A stretch of 64,000 nt of DNA from Actinocorallia herbida. Lineage in GTDB: Bacteria; Actinomycetota; Actinomycetes; Streptosporangiales; Streptosporangiaceae. This document shows, piece by piece, positions 33,894-42,997 of this stretch. Each line of letters starts with the position of its first letter. Position 1 is the stretch's first letter. The stretch spans positions 5,704,001 through 5,768,000 of the forward strand of contig NZ_RJKE01000001.1 in NCBI RefSeq assembly GCF_003751225.1, read 5' to 3'. The notes under the pieces were generated by a model, which saw nothing but the letters and a program-made list of their open reading frames with translations, was not told the origin of the DNA and searched no databases. The position numbers and the translations under genes are program-made.

Positions 33894-35119
33894 AGCCAGT
33901 CTCCGATCAGGATGAAAGACGCCCAGTGGTACGGGTCCGCGAATGCGAGGGTGTCGAAGGCCGGATCGGCGGCGTCCCCGATGAGGTCCATCCGCACGGC
34001 GCCGAGGTGCGCGGCCTCGTGCTGCTCGACGGTCCCGCCGGCCAGCGCCAGGACCAGCCGGTAGGTCCGGGCCGCGCCCGGATAGTCACCGACCATCGCC
34101 AGCAGCGCGGCCTCCTCCAGGTGCACGGCGCATGCCGACACGTCGTCGTCGGAGAGGCGGGACCGGGTCGCGGCGGCGTGCGCCAGGACGTCCCGGACCG
34201 TGTGGCCGCGCAGCCACAGCTGAGCGTCCCGCAGCGCGTGCGCCTTGCCCAGCCCCTTCGCCAGCCTCTCGTAGAACCGGTCCAGCAGCATCGTCGTCGA
34301 CAGCTCGTCCACCGGCCACAGGGAGACGAGGACGCTCGGCGAGCCCGCGTAGAGCAGCGCCCGAGCCAGGCCGACGAGCTCGTCGCCGTGGCGTCTGAGG
34401 CTCACACCGCTCTCGCAGGCCGCCAGGGTGACCAGGTTCACGTCGAGGCCGAGGCCGAGGATGTCTTCCGCGGTCAGCCTCCCGTCGGCCAGCTCGATCC
34501 CCGACCTGAGCGGATTCGTGGAGTCGAAGACCCCGTGCGACGAGATGTGCAGTACATCGCGAGGGACCGAACCGGCGCGTTCGATCAACGCCGCCCTGGT
34601 CGCCTCACCGCCGAGAAGAAGGTCGTGCCCGGCGAAGCGCTGCGCGATCGTGAGGGCCTGCTCCCGCGCGAAGACCAGCGGTCTCCGGTCGGGCGGGGCG
34701 GCCACGATCAGCGCGTTCCCCCGCTTTCCCTTCCGTTTGAAGCCGCAGTACCGCAGCACCGACGCGCTCGGGACCGTCGCGACGGGGCACCGGTCGACGA
34801 GCGAGACCCCGTCGACCTCGATCGCCTGCAAGGGAAGTGTGTGGAGCACGTCATGCGGGACGAGATACACCATGTCGCCCGGCCGGACCCACCTGACCAC
34901 GGGTTCCATCAGGCGGACCAGAGCGTCGTCCGTCAGGTCCGCCGCCGATGTCGTCCGGAGTCTGCGCTGGAAACCCTCCGCGACCTCACGGAGCTGCTGC
35001 CGGGGGATCTCGACCGTCGCGCATTCGGGTTCGTCCGCGTCCGGAGAGATCAAGAAGACGAGAACGCGGTCCGCCGTCGTGTAGAACTCGGCGATGACAA
35101 CGCGCTGTTCGGAGCCCAC
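33890..35119 (-). CDS. CHAT-domain caspase-like protease
   Basis: A 409-residue protein consisting of a CHAT domain (about residues 5-295) plus a helical C-terminal extension of some 110 residues. It begins VVIAEFYTTADRVLVFLIS, the usual first strands. MVYLVPHDVLHTLPLQAI is the characteristic core. HISSHG supplies catalytic His195 and LAACESG catalytic Cys235, and GSPSVLVSLWPVDELSTTML is the classic downstream motif. The GTG at 35119 follows GGAGGAGG; longer frames upstream have no homology. Unlike most CHAT proteins it has no N-terminal TPR region; that part is encoded by the convergent gene at 29489-31852. It is first in an operon with the CBS/zinc-ribbon and SAF membrane proteins. CHAT proteases are activated in bacterial conflict and cell-death systems. 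Confidence 0.88.
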   Translation of the reverse strand: MGSEQRVVIAEFYTTADRVLVFLISPDADEPECATVEIPRQQLREVAEGFQRRLRTTSAADLTDDALVRLMEPVVRWVRPGDMVYLVPHDVLHTLPLQAIEVDGVSLVDRCPVATVPSASVLRYCGFKRKGKRGNALIVAAPPDRRPLVFAREQALTIAQRFAGHDLLLGGEATRAALIERAGSVPRDVLHISSHGVFDSTNPLRSGIELADGRLTAEDILGLGLDVNLVTLAACESGVSLRRHGDELVGLARALLYAGSPSVLVSLWPVDELSTTMLLDRFYERLAKGLGKAHALRDAQLWLRGHTVRDVLAHAAATRSRLSDDDVSACAVHLEEAALLAMVGDYPGAARTYRLVLALAGGTVEQHEAAHLGAVRMDLIGDAADPAFDTLAFADPYHWASFILIGDWL

Positions 35120-35322
35120 CGATCGTCCTCCTCCACGGACGCTCTGGATCCCCCGCCCTGCGGACGCCCTGGGCGCACTCCCACGGTAATGTCCAGCACT
35201 TCCGAAAAGCAGCTCCCGTTCTCGTTTCGTGACTCCACGGCCACCTCCCGAATCCGCCGGTGATCCGGAAGGAGAACGCCATCGCCGCCGGAGCGGACGT
35301 CGGCTGATCCACTGGGCGGACC

Positions 35323-35820
35323 ATGCCCGCCGACTCCGTGGATCGCCGTTCCGCCATCGTCGCGGGCGCGGTCGAGGTGCTCGCGGCGCAGGGTCCCCCC
35401 GCGGGTTCACCCACCGCGCGATCGAACGGAATCCGGGATGGCCGCTCGGCGCCGTGGGCACCTTCTTCCCGACCCGTGACGCCCTGCTGGTCGCGACCGC
35501 GAAGCACCTGCTGGAGGCCGACCGGCGGACGCTGCACGCCCCCCGGGGGTCGCGGGCATCGAGGATGTCGGCGCGCTCGTCGCGGAGCGGATCTCGGTCG
35601 CGGTGGACCCCGAGCACAGCGCGCTGTTCGTGGCGAGGCGCGAACTCCTCCCGGAGGCCGGGCGGACAGGCCGCCGACCGGAGCACGCGAACCTGGTCCG
35701 CCGGTCGTTCGTCGACCTCGCCGCCGAGTGACTGGAGCGCGGGAGCCCGACCGCCAGGCCCCCGCCTTCACCGCATTCGTCGACGGGCTCCTGTGGGACC
35801 AGATCGCGCACCCCGGCACC
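35323..35820 (+). pseudogene. TetR-family regulator, multiply frameshifted
   Basis: Pieces of one TetR protein lie in successive frames: DRRSAIVAGAVEVLAAQG, then FTHRAIERNPGWPLGAVGTF and FPTRDALLVATAKHLLEADR, then LFVARRELLPEAGRTGRRPE, and finally PAFTAFVDGLLWDQIAHPGT. At least two indels and one stop separate them. The order is intact, so this is a single decayed gene. Confidence 0.7.
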
Positions 35821-35834
35821 GCCGCCGGAACGGC

Positions 35835-36095
35835 GGTCATGCCGGCCGACCACGGGCCCCAGCCCTGCGAGTTCTCCGCCCGCACCCGAAAGCCGTCCTG
35901 GGTTTCGTTGGCCAGGCTCGGCACGATCTTGGAGCGGCTTTCCAGGTCCAGCACGTTGATGACCTGGTCGTCCGCGTCTCGGAGCTCGGCCCAGCGTCCG
36001 CTCCGGCTCGGTCGGCAGGCCGCGCCGCTCGTAGTAGGCCCAGAACTCCCGAAGCCACGCCCGAGCTCGGTGCCGGGCCCGGTGCGGAGTCCCTG
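35835..36095 (-). pseudogene. Unidentified gene remnant
   Basis: Two minus-strand frames read EFWAYYERRGLPTEPERT and then RWAELRDADDQVINVLDLES, continuing to GFRVRAENSQGWGPWSAGM. They look like one coding sequence broken by a frameshift and missing its ends. I cannot assign a family. Confidence 0.4.
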
Positions 36096-36168
36096 GATCG
36101 GACTGCGAAGATCAGCCGAGCGTGAACGTCCTGGCCTGGACACGGCGCCGGCTGGGAGGGTGGACCTC

Positions 36169-36531
36169 ATGATCGAGGACTTGCGGGACGCCGAGCGCCG
36201 ACTCCAGGCCGCGCAGCTTGCTGGAGATGTCGAGGCGCTGGATCGGTTGCTGGATGATCGGCTGATCTTCACCTTCGGTGCGAACGTTGCGACCAAGGCG
36301 GACGACCTGGAGCTGCACCGCACTCGGACGCAGGTGCTGACGAAGGTGGCCGAGGAGGAGTTGACCGTGCTCGCCGAGGGGCGCACCGGAGTGACGTGGT
36401 TTCTCGGCACCATCGAAGGGGCCGTCTCCGGGGAGCCGTTCGCGGCCAGGATGCGCTACACCCGTACTTGGCTCTACGACGAGACGCACGGCTGGCGAAT
36501 CATCGCCGTGCACGCCGGCACGACCGACTGA
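36169..36531 (+). CDS. SnoaL/DUF4440-like protein
   Basis: A 120-residue cytoplasmic protein of the NTF2-like cone fold. The N-terminal helix pair (DLRDAERRLQAAQLAGDVEA, then LDRLLDDRLIFTFGAN) and the closing strands (RYTRTWLYDETHGWRIIAVH) match DUF4440/SnoaL-like proteins. The start ATG has GGGAGGG upstream. Members serve as ketosteroid-isomerase-like enzymes or ligand-binding domains, so the function is open. It is isolated between gene scars. Confidence 0.75.
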   Translation: MIEDLRDAERRLQAAQLAGDVEALDRLLDDRLIFTFGANVATKADDLELHRTRTQVLTKVAEEELTVLAEGRTGVTWFLGTIEGAVSGEPFAARMRYTRTWLYDETHGWRIIAVHAGTTD

Positions 36532-37055
36532 CATAGCCGACCCGTTGTCGACGACCGGTCGGCCGGACGGTCGCCGACGAGGTTCGACCGCCCCCGGGTG
36601 GCGGGCCGACGCTGGAAGCCAGGCCGTCCCGGCAAGATCAAGAAGATTTCGCGACACCCCGCCGCCCCCTTCCGCGACAGCCTGGAAAACCGGACGCAGG
36701 GCGATGGAACACCGCTCCGGACGGCCGGTTTCACACTCAGATCCCCGCCAGGTCTTTCCGACGGATGGAGGGGCTCCGTCCCCTTCCTCGAGGAGCCCCG
36801 GTGCGGATCGTCCACTCGCGCGTGTCCACCCGGCGCCCACCCCAAGACGCCCGCGCTGGAGCGCCCCGCGTTCGCCCGCGTCACCGCCGAAGCCGAAGGC
36901 CGCTACCGCGGCCGGCCACCCGCACTCAACGGCACCCGGCGAGACGCGGTGCGGCCGACAACCGTATCGTCGCGCTGGTGGAGACCAACCCGAACGGCGC
37001 CAACCGGTCGATCATCCTGCGCAAGTTCAACCTCGCCTGGATCCTCAACGGATGA
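36532..37055 (+). pseudogene. Serine resolvase remnant in a degraded segment
   Basis: The first 250 bases show nothing recognisable. From 36795, VRIVHSRVST resembles the first strand of a serine resolvase, and after a short stretch FARVTAEAEGRYRGRPPALN, then GTRRDAV, matches the helix before the C-terminal HTH of such enzymes. The catalytic core between them is missing. Confidence 0.5.
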
Positions 37056-37074
37056 CGGGCTCGATCCCGGCCGG

Positions 37075-37395
37075 TCAGCTCGGGCCGGCCGGGCCGCCGG
37101 GTACGTCCAGAAGGTCGGCGGGGTACAGCCGCGCGTGCAGTGACGTCTCCAGCCGGGCGAGGGTGGCGAGATCGGGGTAGACCTCTCCGCGGGTGATGCG
37201 GCCTATGGTGGCCTGGCCTATGCCCGAACGTGCGGCGACATCTCGCTGGGTGAGGCCTTGGAGCGTCATCTCGGCCATCAGACGGCGAGCGAGCTCCAGC
37301 CCATAGCGGGCGCCCGCAGGGCAGTCGGGGGCCAGTTCGGCCTTGGGCCAGCGGCCCGACACCACGTAATGGCGTGGCACCTCGTCGGAGCGCAC
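37075..37395 (-). CDS. XRE-family helix-turn-helix protein
   Basis: A 106-residue DNA-binding protein. The HTH is LTQRDVAARSGIGQATIGRI, then TRGEVYPDLATLARLETSL. The N-terminal 40 residues (PRHYVVSGRWPKAELAPDCP) are typical of short actinomycete XRE proteins. The start is GTG at 37395, preceded by AGGGG. Its targets are unknown; both neighbouring segments are degraded DNA. Confidence 0.7.
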   Translation of the reverse strand: MRSDEVPRHYVVSGRWPKAELAPDCPAGARYGLELARRLMAEMTLQGLTQRDVAARSGIGQATIGRITRGEVYPDLATLARLETSLHARLYPADLLDVPGGPAGPS

Positions 37396-38070
37396 GTGTG
37401 TAGTCCCCTCTTCGCCCCGGCCAGACGGACTGGCACCGGATCCCCCATGATGCGGCGTGAGACGGCCGCGAGGGGAGGCCGCCGCGCCTGAGTCATGAAC
37501 GGTTCATCTGATTGGCCCCGGAACACCCCGAATGAGCCATCTATGGTTCGCCGTTGTCGGATTTGTGGAGGCGAATGACTGTGACTGAGCGCTTCACCTG
37601 GCGGATTGAGCGAAGTAGTCGGCGGATGTCACGCCCTGCCCGGCTGCGTTCGCCACTTCGTGTGCGCTGCGCGGTCTGGCGGCAGGAGGCGCAGCTGAAG
37701 GGAGGTGTTGTCGCCATGCGCGAGGCAGGGTGCCAAGGAGTCGCTGTGGGAGCGGCTGACGGATCTGTGCGAGGGCGCGGTTCCTGAGCCGGTGCGTGCT
37801 CGCAACGGGCCGACGCGGCTCCTCCCCCCCCATCGTCCAAGGGCCGGTGCATCGGGAGTTGATGGTGCCCTGGCCTCCCGGCACATTCCTCAACGTCCAG
37901 GAGGCCTCGACAGTCCTTGAGAGGGCGCTGGGCCGTGTGGCGAGTACGGATCGAGCCTTCGGCACCGGTGGAAGCTGACGGCCAGCGCGGCCCCGACCTC
38001 CAGCTCGTGCCCGAGGGCGAGCCAGGCAGCCCGGGCTTCCTCGATCCGCGCCGCGGTGCCGGCTGCGGAG
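37396..38070. other. Degraded intergenic region
   Basis: No intact gene is visible. Plus-strand pieces such as AKESLWERLTDLCEGAVPEP and PPGTFLNVQEASTVLERALG sit in different frames and could be parts of a decayed gene, but I cannot name it. Confidence 0.35.
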
Positions 38071-38889
38071 TCACACAGACTCGCTCACCTGCCGCCACTC
38101 GGCGTCCGACGCGGCCAGCGACTCGGCAGCAGACCGAGCGACGGTGACGGCGTCCTTGCCGAGCAACAGGTGCAGCGGCGGCTCCTCGGCCCGGGTGATG
38201 TCGATGAGGACCCGGGCGATGCGGGCTGGGTCGCCGCTCTGGTGGCCGTCGGCCGCCCGAAGGCGGGCGATGGCGGGTTCGAGGACCGGCTTGTAGGGAT
38301 CGCTGACCGGTGGGGTGGCCATGGAGGAGCCGGCCCAGTCGGTGCGCATGGCGCCCGGCTCGGCGACGGTGACCTTGATGCCCAAGTGAGCGACTTCCTT
38401 TGCCAGGACTTCCGAGAAGCCGCCGACGGCCCACTTGGCCGCCTGGTAGGCGCCCAGGCCGGGCCCGCCTACGCGTCCGCCGACGGAGGAGATCTGGAGG
38501 ATGTGCCCGCCGCCCTGCTCTCGCATGACCGGCAGCGCGGCGCGGGTGACGTTGACGACGCCGAAGAGGTTGACGTCGACCTGATCGCGGAATGCCTTGT
38601 CGGTCATGTCCTCGATCGACGCCACGTCGGCGTAGCCGGCGTTGTTCACGACGACGTCCAGTCTGCCGAACGCCTCGACAGCGGCCTTCACGGCTTGGCG
38701 GGAGTCCTCAGGGTCGGTCACGTCCAGAGTGACCAGGCGGACTCTGTCTCCGTACCTCTCGGCGAGGTCGTTCAGTGGACCGATGCGCCGGGCCGTGGCC
38801 ACCAGGTCGTCGCCGGCTTCCAGGACTGCCTGGGCGATGGCACGGCCCAGGCCGCGGGAGCTTCCGGTGATCAGCCAGGTCCTGCTCAT
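38071..38889 (-). CDS. Short-chain dehydrogenase/reductase
   Basis: A 272-residue classical SDR with TGSSRGLG at the nucleotide loop, NNAGYAD, the catalytic Ser in QISSVGG and YQAAK. TARRIGPLN after strand 2 suggests NADP(H). It is longer at the C-terminus than the other SDRs here and resembles the clade often annotated as oxidoreductase with broad carbonyl substrates. It is the last gene of a three-gene operon (AKR, SDR, SDR) controlled from the palindromic promoter at 40900-40956. Confidence 0.9.
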   Translation of the reverse strand: MSRTWLITGSSRGLGRAIAQAVLEAGDDLVATARRIGPLNDLAERYGDRVRLVTLDVTDPEDSRQAVKAAVEAFGRLDVVVNNAGYADVASIEDMTDKAFRDQVDVNLFGVVNVTRAALPVMREQGGGHILQISSVGGRVGGPGLGAYQAAKWAVGGFSEVLAKEVAHLGIKVTVAEPGAMRTDWAGSSMATPPVSDPYKPVLEPAIARLRAADGHQSGDPARIARVLIDITRAEEPPLHLLLGKDAVTVARSAAESLAASDAEWRQVSESV

Positions 38890-38974
38890 GATGATGTCGC
38901 CTCGTTCTCTGTGCGTGTCGAAAGGAGCGCCAGGGCTCGGATCTGAAGACGGGCCGACCCGAGGAAGGCGGTGG

Positions 38975-39727
38975 TCAGATGAGGAAGCCGCCGTCGACGG
39001 CGAGGTGGGCGCCGATGACGTAGGAGGCCTCGTCGGAGAGCAGGAAAGCGACCGCTTTGGCCACTTCCTCTCCCGTGCCGAGTCGGCGGGCCGGGATTCT
39101 CTCGGCGATCTTCGCGACCTCTTCGGGGTTGCCCTGTTGGCGGGGCACCGGGATGACTCCGGGCTGCAGCTCGTTGATCCGGATGCCGTGCTGGGCCCAG
39201 TCGGCCGCGGCGGAGCGTGTCAGGCCGCGCAGGCCGTGCTTGCTCGCGCTGTAGGCGGCACGGTGGGACAGGCCCCGGTCGGCGAAGACACTGGAGATGT
39301 TGACGATGGCGCCGCCGCCTGCGGCCTGGATCGCCGGAATCTGGTACTTCAGTCCGTAGAAGACGCCGGAGAGGTTGACTCCTATGGTCTTGTTCCACTC
39401 TTCCTCGGAGAGGTCGGGAACATCGTGGTGGACGCCGGAGGTTCCCGCGTTGTTCACGGCCAGGTGCAGGGCGCCGAACCGGCGGACCGTCTCGGCGACG
39501 GAGTGCGCGACCGCACGCGCGTCGCAGACGTCGCCGGGGATGGCGAGTGCTGTACCGCCCTCCTCGGCGATCTCGGAGGCGAGTTCCGTGAGTGGTCCCT
39601 CCTGGCGGCCCACCAGGGCGACGCTGGCGCCGCGGGCGGCGAGGAGCCGGGCGATGGCGGACCCGATGCCGCTGCCGGCGCCGGTCACGAGCGCCGTCTT
39701 TCCGGCGAACTGGCCTTCGTAGTTCAT
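38975..39727 (-). CDS. Short-chain dehydrogenase/reductase
   Basis: A 250-residue classical SDR with TGAGSGIG, NNAGTSG, Ser in NISSVFA and YSASK, and the closing GAHLAVDGGFLI. The ATG at 39727 follows AAGGAG at eight bases; a longer upstream frame overlaps the AKR gene and is not real. It is the middle gene of the AKR/SDR/SDR operon. Such trios commonly reduce aldehydes or ketones and are often induced by electrophiles; the substrate is unknown. Confidence 0.9.
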   Translation of the reverse strand: MNYEGQFAGKTALVTGAGSGIGSAIARLLAARGASVALVGRQEGPLTELASEIAEEGGTALAIPGDVCDARAVAHSVAETVRRFGALHLAVNNAGTSGVHHDVPDLSEEEWNKTIGVNLSGVFYGLKYQIPAIQAAGGGAIVNISSVFADRGLSHRAAYSASKHGLRGLTRSAAADWAQHGIRINELQPGVIPVPRQQGNPEEVAKIAERIPARRLGTGEEVAKAVAFLLSDEASYVIGAHLAVDGGFLI

Positions 39728-39785
39728 GGGATGCTCCTTGCTCTGTGTCGTCTCGGGTGTCGGGTTGGCGACGGCTTCCGGTACC

Positions 39786-40856
39786 TCATCCCTCGGCGTC
39801 GTCCGCGTAGGTGTTGAGGGCTCCGTACCGGCCTCCGCTGACCAGCGCGGGGTCGAACAGCGCGTCCAGCCGGGCCACGTCGTCGGCGCTGAGCCGGACC
39901 GAGGTCGCGGCGAGGTTCGCCCGGACGTAGGCCAGGCGCCGGGAACCGGGGATCGGGACGATGTCGTGATGCCGGGACAGTAGCCAGGTGAGGGCGATCT
40001 GGCCGGCGGTGGCTCCGATGGTCTCGGCGAACCGCTCCAGCTCCTCGACCAGCAGCAGGTTGTGCTCGAAGTTCTCGCCCTGGAATTTCGGCAGAGTGGA
40101 GCGGAAATCATCGCGACCGAACACGGCCCCCCGGCGGAAGGCTCCGGTGAGCATCCCGCGTCCCAGCGGGCTGTAGGGCACCAGGGTGACGCCTAGGCGG
40201 CGGCATTCTGGCAGCACCTCGGCCTCGACGCCGCGCTCCCATAGCGAGTACTCGCTCTGGAGGGCCGCAACGGGGTGAACCGCGTGGGCGCGACGCAGGA
40301 TCTCCGGGCCGACCTCGCTCAGGCCGATCGCCCGGACCTTGCCCTCGGCGACCAGTTCGCCCATGGCGCCCACGGTGTCCTCAACGGGCACGGCAGGGTC
40401 GAGCCGGTGGTAGTAGTACAGGTCGATCCGGTCCGTGCCGAGCCGTCCGAGGCTGGCCTCACAGGCCGCCTTCACGTACTCAGGGCGGCCGTCGAAGAAG
40501 CTGCGGCCCTCGGGAGTCGGGCGGGCGGAGAACTTGGTCGCCACGACCGCCCTGTCCCTGCGGCCTTTCAGCGCGCGTCCCAGCAGTTCCTCGTTGTGCC
40601 CGAAGCCGGCGACCGGGCCTCCCGGCGTGGCGCTGCTCGCCCCGTAGTAGTCCGAGGTGTCGAAGAGCTCGACTCCTTCCTCGATCGCGTCCCGGATCGT
40701 GGCGACCGAGCCGTCAGGATCCGCCGCTCCGTAGAACTGCGACATGCCCATGAGTCCCAGGCCGACCGGCCGCACGGAGATGCCCGACCCTCCCAGCAAC
40801 GTACGCGCCAGGATCATGCCGTCGCCGTTGCGCGCGCCTGAGGTTTCCTCACTCAT
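39786..40856 (-). CDS. Aldo/keto reductase
   Basis: A 356-residue NADPH-dependent AKR of the AKR13-like branch. The catalytic tetrad is visible as Asp and Tyr in FDTSDYYG, Lys in VVATKFS and His in DLYYYHRLDP. VPIPGSRRLAYVRANLAA is the NADPH-binding region. It is the first gene of the operon; its 5' leader starts about 65 bases upstream, inside the large palindrome. The closest family members reduce aldehydes and ketones. Confidence 0.92.
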   Translation of the reverse strand: MSEETSGARNGDGMILARTLLGGSGISVRPVGLGLMGMSQFYGAADPDGSVATIRDAIEEGVELFDTSDYYGASSATPGGPVAGFGHNEELLGRALKGRRDRAVVATKFSARPTPEGRSFFDGRPEYVKAACEASLGRLGTDRIDLYYYHRLDPAVPVEDTVGAMGELVAEGKVRAIGLSEVGPEILRRAHAVHPVAALQSEYSLWERGVEAEVLPECRRLGVTLVPYSPLGRGMLTGAFRRGAVFGRDDFRSTLPKFQGENFEHNLLLVEELERFAETIGATAGQIALTWLLSRHHDIVPIPGSRRLAYVRANLAATSVRLSADDVARLDALFDPALVSGGRYGALNTYADDAEG

Positions 40857-40899
40857 CTCCGATCACCCTCATCCCCTGATTCGCTCCACCTGGCCGTAT

Positions 40900-40956
40900 A
40901 AGAGGCCAGTGGAACTTTATTTCCCCCAAAATAAAGTTCCACTGGCCTCTTGTCAA
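40900..40956 (-). promoter_or_regulatory. Promoter embedded in a 23-bp perfect inverted repeat
   Basis: Two 23-base arms (40900-40922 and 40929-40951) are perfectly complementary, separated by six bases; each contains CCAGTGGAACTTTATTT or its complement. On the minus strand TTGACA (40956-40951) and TATTTT (40933-40928), with 17 bases between, form a strong promoter whose -10 lies at the dyad centre. A regulator bound to both arms would block RNA polymerase. The local AT content is far above the surroundings. Confidence 0.7.
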
Positions 40957-41238
40957 ACCTCGGAGCGGAGTCAAGGCCGTGATCAGCTCGGGCGACGACC
41001 GGCGTCAACGGCTTGGCCGAAGGCCGTACGGGGCCTCCTGCGGCAGGTCGTACCCGGTCTTTCTGAGGGTCCGGTGCGCGTACCACCGGCCAAGAACTTG
41101 CGGTGGGCGGCGCCTTCCGGCCGCAGGCCAGGGAGGCAGGCCGGTCGGCGGGGAGGGCGATGGTCAGGATGTTCCGGTTCCCCCCGGTCGGCGGACTGCC
41201 GCGCAGAACGTGCTTCGGGCATACCCGCGCGGATCGGC
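40957..41238. other. Intergenic region, nothing recognised
   Basis: I see no gene, remnant or repeat that I can support between the palindromic promoter and the VOC scar. Confidence 0.4.
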
Positions 41239-41505
41239 TCAGCGACCGGGGGGACGAGTGATGACCTGCTGGAGTGTCCGCTCGTTGCCGCCGGGGTCGG
41301 CGAATGAGACGAAGGAGCCGTTCCTGTCGCGGGACGGGTCGGGGCCATCGACGCCATTGGCCTCTCCCGCCCAGTGGAGGAGGCCGTCGCGGTCATGCCA
41401 GATGCTGCAGCCCCCGGTCGGTCGTGGTGTCGCCGTCGAGGCGGAAGCCGAGGCCTTCACGGAAGGCCGAGGGCGTCCAGTCGATTGCGGCGCTGCTCTG
41501 CTGAC
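41239..41505 (-). pseudogene. VOC/glyoxalase-family remnant
   Basis: The C-terminal part of a VOC-superfamily protein is recognisable: WTPSAFREGLGFRLDGDTTT in one frame, then IWHDRDGLLHWAGEANGVDG and GSFVSFADPGGNERTLQQVI in another. A frameshift separates the two and the N-terminal half is missing. Confidence 0.6.
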
Positions 41506-41519
41506 CTCCGCCGCTGAGA

Positions 41520-42563
41520 TCAGAGCTCGCCGGCGTCGATGACGGCCTGGGCGAAGGCCTCGGGCGCCTCCTGGGGCACGTCGTGGCCGATGCCCTTCAG
41601 GACGCGGTGCTGGTAGGGGCCGGTGAACTGGGCACGGTAGGCGGCGTCGCTGCCGCCCGCGCCGAAGGGGTCGAGGGTGGCGTCGACGGTGATGGTGGGG
41701 ACGGTGATCTTCGGGCTGGTGGCGAGTTTCGCTTCCAGGCCGGCGTAGGCGGGTTGGCCTTCGGCGAGGCTGAGCCGCCAGCGGTAGTTGTGGATGACGA
41801 TGGGCACCCAGTCGGGGTTCTCGAAGGCTGCGGCGGTGCGGTCGTAGGTCTTCTGGTCGAAGTCCCAGGTCGGGGAGGCGAGTCTCCAGACGAATTCGCC
41901 GAAGTCGTGCCGGTAGGCGGCGAGGCCCTTCTCCCCGCGGGGCGTGGCGAAGTAGTACTGGTACCACCAGGTGTGCTCCACCGGCGGTTTCTGCGGTTCC
42001 TTCTGGGCCTTCCGGTTGGTGATCAGGTAGCCGCTCACGGAGACGAGGTTCTTCACCCGCTCCGGCCAGAGTGCCGCGATGATGTCGGCCGTCCGCGATC
42101 CCCAGTCGAATCCGGCCAGTGTGGCCTTGTCGATCTTCAGCGCGTCCATGAGGGCCACGATGTCGACGGCGAAGGCCGACTGCTCGGCATTGCGCACCGC
42201 GTCCGGGGACCGGAACGTCGTCGTGCCGTGGCCGCGCAGGTACGGCACGACGACCCGGTAGCCCTTGCCGGCGAGGATCGGGGTGACCTTCTCGAAGCTG
42301 TGGATGTCGTAGGGGAAGCCGTGGAGGAGGATCACCGGGGGGCCGTCAGCGGGCCCGGCGTCGACGTATCCGACGTTGAGCTCGCCGGCGTCGATCTGCT
42401 TCACCGTGCCGAAGGGCTCACCCGTCGCCGCCGGGGACCCACCGCCGGGATCGGCCCCGCCCAGGATGCTCATGGACCGCACCGCCACGGTCGGCACGAC
42501 GGCCAGCGAAACGGCCGCGACCCCGGCCGAGAGCACCGCGCAACACTTCCGGTCGAACCTCAT
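41520..42563 (-). CDS. Exported alpha/beta hydrolase, epoxide-hydrolase-like
   Basis: A 347-residue hydrolase with an N-terminal signal sequence (VLSAGVAAVSLAVVPTVAV), so it is secreted or membrane-tethered. The fold motifs are VILLHGFPYDIHSF for the oxyanion region, LAGFDWGSRTADI with an Asp nucleophile, and GIGHDVPQEAPEAF with the catalytic His. An Asp rather than Ser nucleophile indicates the epoxide hydrolase/haloalkane dehalogenase group. The closest relatives are often annotated simply as alpha/beta hydrolases. Its 5' end abuts an IS256 remnant, so its original promoter may be lost or replaced. Confidence 0.87.
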   Translation of the reverse strand: MRFDRKCCAVLSAGVAAVSLAVVPTVAVRSMSILGGADPGGGSPAATGEPFGTVKQIDAGELNVGYVDAGPADGPPVILLHGFPYDIHSFEKVTPILAGKGYRVVVPYLRGHGTTTFRSPDAVRNAEQSAFAVDIVALMDALKIDKATLAGFDWGSRTADIIAALWPERVKNLVSVSGYLITNRKAQKEPQKPPVEHTWWYQYYFATPRGEKGLAAYRHDFGEFVWRLASPTWDFDQKTYDRTAAAFENPDWVPIVIHNYRWRLSLAEGQPAYAGLEAKLATSPKITVPTITVDATLDPFGAGGSDAAYRAQFTGPYQHRVLKGIGHDVPQEAPEAFAQAVIDAGEL

Positions 42564-42790
42564 GCCTTGCCCCCGACGTCTTGGCCGCGGCCGAGATGGG
42601 CGTCCATCTCACCCTGCAATGCCGTCTCCAGCACGAGCTTCACCAGCCCGCCGGCATCCCGCCGGGCCCGACCAGTTCCCGGCCCTCCGCCTGGGCTGCC
42701 TCGGCCAGCCGGCCCACCAACGCCCGCTGCTCGTTTTGAACCTGCTTCTTGTCCTGCCGCGAACCGGACAGACCGGCCTCCACGATCTCG
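42564..42790 (-). pseudogene. IS256-family transposase, N-terminal remnant
   Basis: Two minus-strand frames read RALVGRLAEAAQAEGRELVG and then GLVKLVLETALQGEMDAHLG, matching the first 70 residues of IS256/mutator transposases (GGLLxxLTKxVLExALExEMxxHLGY). A frameshift separates them and the catalytic core is absent. It lies directly upstream of the exported hydrolase gene. From 42800 to 42997 I see nothing else. Confidence 0.6.
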
Positions 42791-42997
42791 AGGGAACCAT
42801 CACCCAAAGTGTCCCCTCAAGCCCCCTGAGTAACACTCTTCGCGGAACAGTCCCGCTCGCCGCAGCTCTAGGAGCCCCGGGCCTTCAGCGGCATCCAGAG
42901 CCGGACCCCGGGCATAGGTCCGGCCCCGCGCCCGGAAAGACCGGGATGCGAGGCCGGGAGGATGAGTCAGCAAGGCTTACGGGTCGTACATGGTCGT

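Noticed and set aside
34986-36413. 475-residue minus-strand frame upstream of the CHAT gene
   Set aside because: It mixes shadow sequence with the unidentified remnant; only a short part near 35840-36000 looks coding.
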